A stretch of DNA of 64,000 bases from Paraspadella gotoi (lineage: Eukaryota; Chaetognatha). Location: positions 9,501,308 to 9,565,307 of the forward strand of contig CM119271.1 in assembly GCA_051294375.1 (NCBI GenBank), in the 5' to 3' direction. A program made the position numbers and the translations under genes. Below the pieces are notes generated by a model. It was given only the letters and a program-made list of their open reading frames with translations, did no database searches and was not told the DNA's origin. Within the stretch, counting starts at the first letter, position 1. Every line of letters starts with the position of its first letter. Below are positions 38,488 through 50,300 of the stretch, piece after piece.

Positions 38488-41258
38488 CCCCCCCTCTCTT
38501 TCACCTCCAACGAAAACGGCACGGCCTCGTCCAACAGCAACGCCTTGTTGAATCCCATCGCCGCCAGCGTCACCCAGAGGTCGTCGTCGGCGTCGCCGCC
38601 ATCTTCCTCCTCCGCCGCCGCAGCCGCCGCGTCCTCCGCTTCCATGCGGTGCAGCTGCGCGAAGCCGCGCCGCGTGATTTCTCCCGCGGCGTCGAGATGA
38701 ACGTTGTCCTCGACGACGCGCCACTCGGCGTCGGTGATGGATTCACCGGAGGTTCGGACGTTGAAGAGGGAAAACTCGGATCTGAGAAAAAGACGATTGA
38801 TTGATTGATTGATAGAATGATTGGATTGAGAGATTTTGATTGTCCGAGGGACTTATTTGATTTGTTGAATAAATAATTGATAAATTTATTTGGTTAATTT
38901 TATTGGTTAATTAATTGTATAGTGGAGTGTCAGTTCGATAGTTTAAAAAGATTGATTGATTTAAAAACGAATGATTGGTTGTTTTATTCATTGATTGGAT
39001 TAATAATTGATTAATGATCGTTCGGTTGATTCATGAACGATGGGTAGATTTCTTTCTTTCTTTCTTTTTTTCTTTTTTTTCTCTCTTCCCTCTGCCCATC
39101 CCTTCCCCCCGGTCAACCTAGACAGCGTCCCGTTCCCGTCCAAATCGCTGAGATGAAAGATGTCGTCGAGGGCGTCGACGAACGGTTTGGCGAGACTCAC
39201 GTTTCCGTCTCGATCTTGTCGGGTCAACTTGATGTCGGCCTTGGGCTGAGCCTTTCGGGCTTGGAGCCGACAGCCCGAGGTTGCTGAGAAGAAAAAGAAA
39301 CAAGAGGGGTGATTCGACGAATGATTAATAAATAAATAAAATCAAGCAATCATTCGGTCAATTAATCAATCAATAAATCAATCAATCAATCAATCCATTA
39401 ATTGCAATCTATATGAATCAATCTATTTCCGTCAATGAATTATCAATCATTCGATTAATCGACCAATCAAACTGACAAACAAACTCAATCAATAGATAAA
39501 TCTTAATTTTCACCAATCAAATAAATCAACTTAATCATCGATTTTAATCTTCATCGATCAATGAAATAATCAATGCATAAATCAATCACTCAATCCAACC
39601 ATCTCACCAAATCGAATCACTCGCCCTCATTTCACTTCCCACTCACCCGGAACGAGTCTGTAAAACCCCTGCGTCCAGATCGCATTTCGCGTGATATTTT
39701 CCCGTCGCGTCGCGATGCTCGGTGAAAGTCACGAGTTGATGCAGTTTCGTCGTCGTGCCGTCGTCGTCGTCGTTATCGTCGTCGTCGCCGCGTCGCATGA
39801 CGTAGACGACGACGTCGACGGGCGCCTTGGGGTCGGTGTCCATCAGCTCGTGGGAAGGGCCTTCCCAAAGCTGTAGAGAGAGCAAATTTAACCGTTGAAT
39901 GAGAAAGATTTTCTTTTTTTTATAAAGTTTTTCTTTTTAAATGTTTCGAGATCTGACGCTGGCCAAATCCGCGAGAGCTCAAGCAGAAGGGCACTTTTTG
40001 TACGACAGCGATCCATATTTGTTTCTTAGTCTCTCAGCTTTATTTTAAACATTCTTATTTCAAACGCTCTGAAGAAGGTTTAAAATTAAACCGAAACATT
40101 TTCGTCGTGTTTAGATGATTACTAAAATACGATTTGTATTTACTTCCCCAACAACTTTAATCTCATACCACAATCCTCAACCCAAACCCCAACCCCAACC
40201 CATAATCTCTAACCTCAACTGTTGACAATCTCAAAGACTTTAAATATACCGATGCGTAATATCATTAATCATTGTTCATTTTATTTGTATTTACTTCTAT
40301 TACAGTTTCCCTTTCAGCTCTGTGAGAATCCTGTGATCGTTATCATAGAAAGTACGTGTTCGAGTGTGAGATTTAATCTAGGTTGGCGTCTTCGTTCTCT
40401 TGTGTTATTCATATTCACAGATCCTACACAGTGGGCTGCATTGTGGTCGACCGTGCCGTCCCGTGTGGTTAACTGACATTGTGGTCTACGCGTTAGAGGG
40501 TCTCGTGCTTCTCAAGCCCGGCCGAAGCCCTCCGGCATCGCCCACAACAATCCCCCTCTAACAGTTGTGCACTCAACTCCTAATTTAATCTTTAATTAAA
40601 AAAAAAAAAACAACTCAATTTTAGAATTCATTGGGTAAAATGTTCATCCAAAACTTTTCCAATTTAACTTTTCATCTCCCACGACCCGATCCTGAACAAC
40701 TCCCTTCCAACCTGCACGGTGATCCAAACGTTGGAAGGATCCTCCAGTTTGAGGACGAAGTGATGCGAGGAGTGTCGCCCGTCCTCGTCGACAAAGACGA
40801 CGCCGCGAGACTTGGTCGACGCCCAATCCTTGAGACGTCGGGGCGCCGGCGCTTTGCGGTTTAAGGACGCCACGGCGGGTTTCATCTGGTGGAGGGAATG
40901 GAGGGAAAGGTTGCTGCAATCAATCAATCAATCAAGACATTTATCAATCAATCAATCAAGAAATTTATCAATCAATCAATCAATCAATAAAAAGGTTTAT
41001 CAATGAATAAATCAATCAATCAAGAAATCTATCAATCAATTAACCAATAACCGATCATTCTTTTAATCTTAAAATTAATCAATCGATCGTTTAACAAGTC
41101 AATCAATCAATCATTAATGAAAGTAATACAAATCGATCAATCAATTAATCATTCGGTCAATCAATAAATCAATAATTATTAAATCAATCATTCAATCAAT
41201 AAAAAACCCAACCAAGAATCAACCAAGCGATGAGAAAAACAAAAGCCAACAATCGATA

Positions 41259-41302
<44 letters not shown>

Positions 41303-44300
41303 CCTTGGATTTCTCCTCCTCTTCCTCCTTGGCCGTCGTCTTCGTCTTCGGACTCCTCGGCGTCGACGGCGAATCCGTCCTCTCCTCTCTCTCCCTCTCT
41401 CTCCTCTCCTTCCTCCTTTCCTCCCTCTCCCTACTCCTCTNNNNNNNNNNGGAAAAGAGAAGATAGAGATAGAGCTCGTGGTAGCAGAGATTATTCTCCA
41501 AGATCCCGCGACTCATCTGTTTCTTCCAACTCCAGTAGTCGTGACAACCGACGTGGTCGTGATAATCGTCGATCTTGGGGACGAAGTGGCTATAGAGATA
41601 GTAGTAGTTACGATAGCCGCGACAGTCGCAGCCGTGATAATTACGACCGCGACAGGAATCGCCGCTATAGCCGATTTGGCGATCGCGATCGCAATAGGCC
41701 TCGCGATAGCCGCCGTAGTGACCGACAGGATTATCGTAAAGGAAATCGCGATATTCGCAACAACGATCGCGATAGACGTAATCGTGACAGATACCGGGTA
41801 GCCAATACTTCGGATGAAGACAGTGGTGAAAACCAAAGTGAAGAAGAAGCTGTCAGGAAATTTCTGAGTGACCGGAGGAAAGCCAAAAAGGCAGCAAAGA
41901 AGAACCCTCCTCCATCCGAAACGTCATCAGAAAACTAAGGAGCGATCCTGCTATGGGTCAAGCAGAGGTCGAAGTTGATGAGACCCTAGACGTAAGACCT
42001 AAGTGGAAAGCAGAGTTCATGATAAGAGTCGATGGGAAAAAAGTCGCCACCTTAGGCGATACTGGGTGTACTAAAAGTTGCATTAGTGAAGAATTCTTAA
42101 GAGACAATCCTGCTATTAAAGATCGCAGCTTTCGCCCCTTTTCCTCTAAGGGCAAAGCCATTAATGGAACTCGTGTTCTTACAGTTGGTAAAGTTAATGT
42201 AAAGTTTAGAATAGACAATACTTACCTTAGAATGAACTGTAGAGTAGTTAAAGGCCTAGTCCAGCCAATTATCCTTGGCTGGGACTTTTTCTGTAAATAT
42301 TCAGCATCATTATGCCCTTCTGAAGGACGACTCAGGTTTCTCGGAAACCAGTCAGTCTCATTAATAGAGGATTCCCATCGCATTATTGGATGCTATTATC
42401 AAGTGCCGGAAGACACGTTATCCCGGCTCTTATCAAGATTCATCTGATGCCGAGCTCAAGCTCGACAGTGACCTGCTCCACGAGCAACAAAAACAATTGT
42501 CACTGACCCATTTATAAATCATGGAGGTCATGTGTGGGCTTGTAGAGCATGTGCGTATGTTGATGAGGGCAGATTCATGACTGAACTCATCAATTGTAGT
42601 CCAGTTAGCATGAAATTGGAGGCTGGACATATCCTTGGATACGCCGAGTTTACGGATGATGAGACGTTTGATAACTTTTCTGTGGAAACTGATATGCTTT
42701 GCTCTTACTCAAGTGGAGATTCCGCTTACGAATCTGGCGAAGAAGAGCAAACTGGAATCGAAAGTGACTTAGAAGAGGTTGAAGTGGATCCTCCTCAGGA
42801 TTCTGTTAAAGGAAAAGCAGAAGCTTCACCTAAAGCCTCACCCAAGGTGGAAGACAATATTCCACCAGGCGCTAAAAAGTTGTCTATAGAATATAAGGGC
42901 ATGGCTAAGGAGGCTCTCCCCTACAAAGACAAACTTAAACACCTCCTTGAAGTTAAGCATGAGAAGGCATTCTCTAAACATAATAGGGATTATGGAAGGA
43001 CAAACTTAATACAATACCGAGCCAATCTCAAAGATAGAGATGCTCCACCTATTGCCGTCGCCCCATTATCGCACAAGACCAGAGATGCGTGATGTGATTA
43101 TAACAAGCAAGCTTCGAGATGATGCTGATGGCTTATTAGTCATTCGCAGCCATATTCAGCTCCTATCTTTGCTGTAGAATGAAATCTGGTGGTTGGAGAT
43201 TCTCACCGATTTTAGAAGAGTAAGAAAGGTGCAACAAGGTGGTCTACCCCTTCCAAGGATGAAGATTCATTCAGCGCCTCGACAACCCTAAAATCTTCAC
43301 TCTCTCTGACTAACAAAAGGTTCTGCGCAGATTCCTATCACACCTGAGACCGCAAATTTTTTTGCTTTCTCAAGAATCAATGCATTTGGAATACCAAGTA
43401 GCACCAATGGGTGCCAAAAATCCCAAGCTGCCTTAGCTCACTCATGCAGCTCGTGCTGCGTGGGTTGCCCCCCAACATTATCAGCTATATGGATGAATTT
43501 TGGTTGCAGACAACAACATGGAGGATCACCTCAAACACCTGATCAGGTGCTGACGCCTTGGAAGGTGCTTGGCTCTAAGCTCAACCCTTCAAAGTGCAAA
43601 TTGCGCAGGATCTGTGGTATGTCTTGGACATAAACTCTCAAGAGGATTGCCCCGGATCCTGCCAATGTGAAAAAATCCGTTCATGGAAAGCTCCCGAAAA
43701 TGTCAAACGCCTCAAAACATTCCTTGCTAACGGATTATACCGCCATTAGTAAGAGCGATACAGCAAAATTGCTCTGCCACTTCTCGATCTCACCCATGAT
43801 GGGTGTGAATGGTCTTGGAAAGAGACATCAAAAGGCATTTGAACAACTCACGACTATATTTTGATCTCAGATCAAATCATGTCTTATCCCGATTTTGAAA
43901 AACCCTTTATTGTTAAAAGTGATGCCTCACTTCTGGCTGTTGGCTACGTTCTAACCCAGAAGATAAACGGCAAGGAAAAAGTCATTTCTTATGGTTCAAA
44001 GAAATTGTCAAAGCCTCAACAAAAATGGTCCACCTATGATCGCGAATTTTTTGCCCTTTTATGCGCAATTCGCGCTAATTCCCATTACTTGAGACATGCG
44101 CCATTTATTGCTATAACAGACCATAGGCCCTTACTTTCTTGGAAGAAAGTAGATCCCAAGAAGGACGCCACTGGAAGAAGGACCAGATGGGCTATTGAGC
44201 TTGATCAATACGAATTCGAGCTTTGACATAAACAAGGCAAAATACACTCTGACGCAGATGCGATGAGTAGGAGAGGTGAAGAAGATGAAGACCCTTGCGA

Positions 44301-47300
44301 AGAAGACGATTATGCCCTAGGTGAATATGACAACGAGTGGGCTCTTTTAGGCATTGATGCAATAGATGAATCCAATGCCGTCACGCTTAATGCCGAAAGC
44401 TCTCGCCTAAAGCAAAAGCAAGAAGCCGATTCTATCATATCTGAAGTTATGGAATTCGTCAAGATGAGAAGAAGACCACCAAAATCTTTTCCTGAAAAGT
44501 GGTTCTTAAAGAACTTCAACAGATTCATCATGCTTAAAGGCGCTTTGTACCGCAAAGGCTTCAATAAAGGAATCCATTCTCCTGTGCTGCAAGCTGTATT
44601 ACCCGACAGCCTTGTACAAGAAGTCCTTCAGGATTCTCATGGTTCAATGATGTCTGGACATCCAAGCAATGCCAAGATGCAAGATAAAATCAAACGATAT
44701 GCAATCTGGCCTACTATCGGCCGAGATGTTTCAGAATTTACCAAAACCTGTGCAGTTTGTGACAAATTACGTGAACCACAACCAAAGGTTAAAACGATGT
44801 TACAACCTATAATCGCCGAAAACGTGTTCGACCACGTGATCTGTGATTTGGTGCAACTGCCAGTTGCCCCTGGAAACTTCAAACATGTCCTAGTATTCAA
44901 AGATGTGTTTTCTGGATATATCAAATTATACAAACTCAAAAACAAAAACTCAATTGGGATTGCAAAAGCGTTCGAGAACCTAGTCTGCTTCGCAGGCCCG
45001 CCCAAACGCTTGACATCAGATAATGGTGGCGAGTTTGTCTCCGAGGTGATGGATGCTACTTGCAAGGTCCTCGGCACAAAGAAAAGGACAAGTGTCACAT
45101 ATCGACCACAATCTCAAGGCAATGTCGAGAGACAGAACCGAACTTCATTAAAAGACCTTACCAAACGGCTTCAGCAGTATGGTAAGTCTTGGACAGATCA
45201 TTTGCCTTATGTTGAATGGATATAATACACACCAATGCTAAAAAGAATGAACACCTTCTTCTCTTCTTTGGAAGACCACCTCCTTGCCACAATTATCTAT
45301 TGGTGGCGAAGTTAAAGTTAAACATAGAACTTTAATGATATTCAAAATATGCGAAAGAAGGGAACAAGTTAAGAGAAAGCTTCAAAAGAGAAGAAAAGAA
45401 GACAAAAAAGAAGAAGATATACAATAGGAGAAAGCTAAAGGCTCTCACCTTGAAGTTGGAGATAGAGTGTATGAACGTGTCCCAGACGAAAGGCGTAATA
45501 AGCTTGAGCCAAGATGGCGTGGCCCATTAATCGTCAAAGAAAGATGCACTAGTCCTAAAGGAAGCCCAGGAACCTCCTATGTTTGTGAAGATAACATTGG
45601 AAAGAAAGTGCGTAGAAATCGATGCAAGATAAAATCAAACGATATGCAATCTGGCCTACTATCGCCGAGATGTTTCAGAATTACCAAAACCTGTGCAGTT
45701 TGTGACAAATTACGTGAACCACAACCAAAGGTTAAAACGATGTTGCAACCTATAATCGCCGAAAACCGTGTTCGACCACGTGATCTGTTGATTTGGTGCA
45801 ACTGCCAGTGCCCCTGGAAACTTCAAACATGTCCTGTATTCAAAGATGTGTTTTCTGGATATATCAAATTATACAAACTCAAAAACAAAAACTCAATTGG
45901 GATTGCAAAAAGCGTTCGAGAACCTAGTCTGCTTCGCAGGCCCGCCCAAACGCTTGACATCAGATAATGGTGGCGAGTTTGTCTCCGAGGTGATGGATGC
46001 TACTTGCAAGGTCTCGGCACAAAGAAAAGGACAAGTGTCGCATATCGACCACAACTTCAAGGCAATGTCGAGGACAGAACCGAACTTCATAAAAGATCTT
46101 ACCAAACGTTCTTAACAGTATTGGTAAGTCTTGGAAGATCATTTGCCTTATGTTGAATGGACCTATAATACTACACCAATTGCAAAAAATGATATGAACA
46201 CCTTCTTACTCTTCTTTGGAAGACCACCTCCTTTTGCCACAATTATCTATTGGTGGCGAAGTATAAGTAAACATAGAACTTTAAATGAGTATGTCCAAAA
46301 AATATGCGAAGAAGGCAGAACAAGTTAAGGAAGAAGCATCGTCAAAAGAGAAGAAAAGAAGAAACAAAGAAGAAGAGTATCACAATAGAAAAGCTAAAGG
46401 CTCTCACCTTGAAGTTGGAGAAGAGTGGTATGAACGTAGTCCCAGACGAAAGGCGTAATAAACTGGAGCCAAGATGGCGTGGCCATTAATACGTTTAAAG
46501 AAAGATGCACTAATCCTCAGAGGAAGCCCAGGAACCTCCTATGTTTGTGAAGACTAATTGGAAAGAAAGTGCGTAGAAATCGGGACAAAATTAAAAATTT
46601 GTAATGCGAAATATAATGAGTTATGAAAGTCCCACTTCCAAAGGAAGAACCTAAATTCCCAGTCAGTTGGTTTTGTATTAATGCATCAAACAAGAGCTCA
46701 GATATCTTACCCAGCTGAGCCATCTGCTGAAGGTACAATCCACAGATGAGATGGTCTCAGCTTCAGAGTTCAACTTCAAGCTGCAACAGCGAGTTACGTT
46801 GGACTTCTGCCCGATAAGAAACCTGAACAAGATATCGGATCCCGTTCAGAAAGCCATCCTCCAGAGGATTCTATTATAATACTCTTGGAAGTATTATTAC
46901 TACCCCATGAAGACGGGAAAACGCCGAGCTTCGTTAGAAAACCCAAAGACGTAAGTAGCTCATGCTAAAAGACGCTTCTCTCTACACTACACAAAACTGA
47001 GAGTAGAGATCGCAAAACTAAAAGTACTACAGAAGCTAGCCAAATTATTCGTAACAGTATGACTAAGATTCGAAATGCTTCCGAAACATAATTCCTCGAT
47101 TCTCAGGAAACAATTACTATATATTCCTCTAGAAATCGAACAGGATCATTTGATGAAGTTTTTTCCCCTTCACTGAAAACGATCTGGTGAATGGAGGAGT
47201 TACCACTCCAGAAAACTATCTAACAGAAGTTACCCAATAAGAATGACTCAACCACCCCCTCACCCTTAGTACAAAGTATGTTACAAAGGAAACCTAAATC

Positions 47301-50300
47301 AGGTAGTTCCGAAAGCATTGCAACAAGACAAAGCGGATGAGATCAGATTTCAAACCTAAAAGGGCGGGCCAAAAAAAACTTTNNNNNNNNNNNNNNNNNN
47401 NNNNNNNGTTAACAATTAAAAATTGTTATGCGAAATATAATGAGTTTATGAAAGTACCCACTTCCAAAAGGAAGAACCTAAATTCCCAGTCAGTTGGTTT
47501 TGTATTAATGCATCAAACAAGAGCTCAGATATTCTTACACCAGCTGAGCCATCTGCTGAAGGTACAATCCAATGGCAGAGCTGAGATGCCCTTATAAGGA
47601 ATAGGCCTCTGTTCTGTCTCCGTCTCCCTTCGTTCTCGCTTTCTTCTCTCTCGTCTTCGAAATTCTCAGTCGCTCACGTACATTCCCGGATAAATAACAC
47701 TCTCTCAAAAATATTCTCTCCCTTTACTATTTTTTCTGTCTCTCTCCTCTCTCTCTCTTAGCATCTTGACGTTTAGACCATAAATTGAAATTAAGAAAGG
47801 CGTCGGGATTCTTGTTGTCGTTGTTGTGCGATGACTACAAAAAATGTGGGACTTTTAGAGAGGCCGTTGCCGCGCGTCGGGACAACAAGTAAGGAGCTGA
47901 TTGGGGCGGCCGCGTCTCTGGACGCGGACCGTCCGCCAATTCGGGAGACTTGGGGCGATTTTCTCGACCCCTCCACATGAGCAAAGATATAAAGCACAAC
48001 TCTAGCATCAGAGAGGAACCTTATAATAATTATTTTTAGTCTTCCAATTATTTTTGCCTATATAATTTTGTGAAGTGTCTTTTAACACTTGTAAAGGAAT
48101 AAACTATTTCATGCCTCCTATTTATGTTGAACCAAAACCTTTCTTATTATTATTCACAATTTAAACGAAAGATAAGTAAGGACGAGCAAGAGAGAAAGAA
48201 TTCGATTTAGCGAGCCAGTGGAGTCAGCCTAACCAAAGAAACCCTTTAAAGCAACTTTAGGCGACAGTTGTCCCCTTGCTGCAATTTGATGCTACAAATG
48301 GGGTGGCAGCGGTGGGATAACTGTTGCTGCAAGACGGTTGCTGCAAGCCTGACTCTAGGGCTCGTTGAACTCTCTCTCCGAAGCATTGTGAAGAAGACGG
48401 CGATTTTCAACGCGACGACGATCGAACAATTGGGGTTTGAAGCCCTGAACGACGACTTCTTACAAGTTTCAGCCGCCCTCACTCTTGCGGCGCAAATCGC
48501 CTTCGTCATCGCCGTTATTGTTTTCGCGCACCGACGTCATCGACGAACATGAACGGAACCGAAAACCACCAGGGCGGAAACTCCGTCGTCGACGGATTTC
48601 GCCGCCGCCCCGCACGCCTCCGACTCAATTGCCGCCAGCCACGCGGAGACGATGATGACTCTTCTGGACAAATGATGAGCAGATGATGCAGATGCAACAA
48701 CACAGGTGGCAGTTGCAGCTACGATGCAGGTATTTGTTAAGGAGGAGAACTCCCGCTCGCCTTCATATTCGTTCCGACGGTTCACCCTTTTTCGCTGCCC
48801 GAGCGAGGGGGCCCCCGTCCCAGGTTCGGTTCGACGGGTTTTTTCCGTCGTTCATTCCGCGTCGCCGGCGGCGGACCGTTCTGCCGCCCCGCGCCGTCAT
48901 TTCAGCGGTCAATGGCCCCAGCTCGGCCGATTGTTGGCCCGTTAAGCTCTCACTCCCTCTTTCCGCGTGCTTCCGGATCCGACGAATCCGGCTACGACGA
49001 GGCCGACGCCGTCGGCCACGACGAGATCGACGCGCCCACCACGACGCCCACGACGAGTACGGCCGCTACGACTACGACCACTTCCGTTCGTACACCCATG
49101 CGCGGCGGCAGCCGCCGCCGCAGCCGACGATGGATTGACGACGATGTGGAATCCGGTCGTCGTTTCCTGTGGGGAGTCTCTGGGGCGCTTCACATACGCA
49201 GCGCCGCTCCGACCAACTTTTTTCCAAAGTACGAGGATGGAGATTCCTTGAGGAGCTTCGCTTTCGCCGTTGAGGAGGAGGTGATGACGAAGTGAGATGC
49301 CGCGTAAGGTTTGGCGAGGAAAGTTTGTAGCGCTACTAAAAGGAGTTTCGCGCACCATGGGCTTACCAACTTCATTCAAGCTAGGAAGGCCGCAGGGATG
49401 GACGCCACGGTTACGAGAGCGTGCGCGACCACTCTTCGACAGGTGGAAACTTACTTGATGAAGCAGCTCGTCATGAGCTGGAAAGCGCGGTGAAGAAGAA
49501 GGAAGAAAACTATGCTTATTATGCCGCACGTTCTCCAAAACTTCTCGCCGTCCGCGCCTATGGACGTGAGTATTGATAAACTCACAAAATCGAAAACCAA
49601 GGTGCAGGAAGTCTTCATGAGGATTTGAGAGGACCTCTGGGACACAAAGTAAGGGAGATGTTGCCTGAGACTTTGGTCGCGACTATCTCGTTCGCGCGAT
49701 CGTATGAGGACCGCAAGGATACTCGAAGAATCCAAAGCCGTCGTCCACGCCATTGGCTCATCCGGAAGCAGCGCGCCAGCAGCGGCCGCCTCCAAGAGCG
49801 CTGCAGATCGTGTTGCATGCGGCGTCACCAGGGGCATAGAAAGGGATGATTGCTGGAAAATTCACCAAGAAGCGCCCCAAAAATGGAGGACCGCGCTTCA
49901 AGAGATCAACCGCCAACCAAGTAAGGACAGGAAGAAAACCTGGGGAAGGGGGGCAGAAAGAAGGGGACCACGCTCTCCCCCGCCACGTCTCAACCTTCAC
50001 CCTCGTCCCCCGGCCTCATCTTAAACTGAGGCATGGCCGAGCTCGACATCTCCGACGATTCCGACGGGAATGGATCTGCTTCAGGGAAATAGCTTACACA
50101 GTCTCAAGGTTAACCGGAAGTCCAGCGCGCGCCGAGTCATCTACCGTTCTCGCCGCGGCGCCACCGCTTCGCAGCGGGATCTACGAGCACCTGATGACAA
50201 CCGATTCCATTCCTAAGCAGACTGACGAGGACTCGACTCGACAGGGGAAGCGGCCGCCAATTTCCGTCGACGACGCCGTTTCATCGATAGGGAGCGCCCT

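Larger units (their letters stand above)
41451..47382 (+). mobile_element. Ty3/gypsy-type retrotransposon, 5'-truncated by the gap
   Basis: The order gag tail, protease, reverse transcriptase, RNase H, integrase is the Ty3/gypsy (Metaviridae) arrangement. The reading frame is clean at 41,953-42,447, 42,532-43,092 and 43,861-45,225 and broken between and after. No LTRs are visible for this copy. It is inserted in the EFCAB7 interval in the opposite orientation to EFCAB7. Confidence 0.92.

Noticed and set aside
40160-40215. aaccccaacccc telomere-like stretch in an EFCAB7 intron
   Set aside because: Too short and irregular, and it lacks the CCCTAA unit.
41478-41836. Val/Ile/Thr-rich 107-codon frames on both strands
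   Set aside because: They are other-frame readings of the Arg/Asp repeat of the Gag tail.
48942-49538. 198-codon antisense frame in the LTR element
   Set aside because: It opposes the gag-like region, whose composition and order relative to pol fit better.
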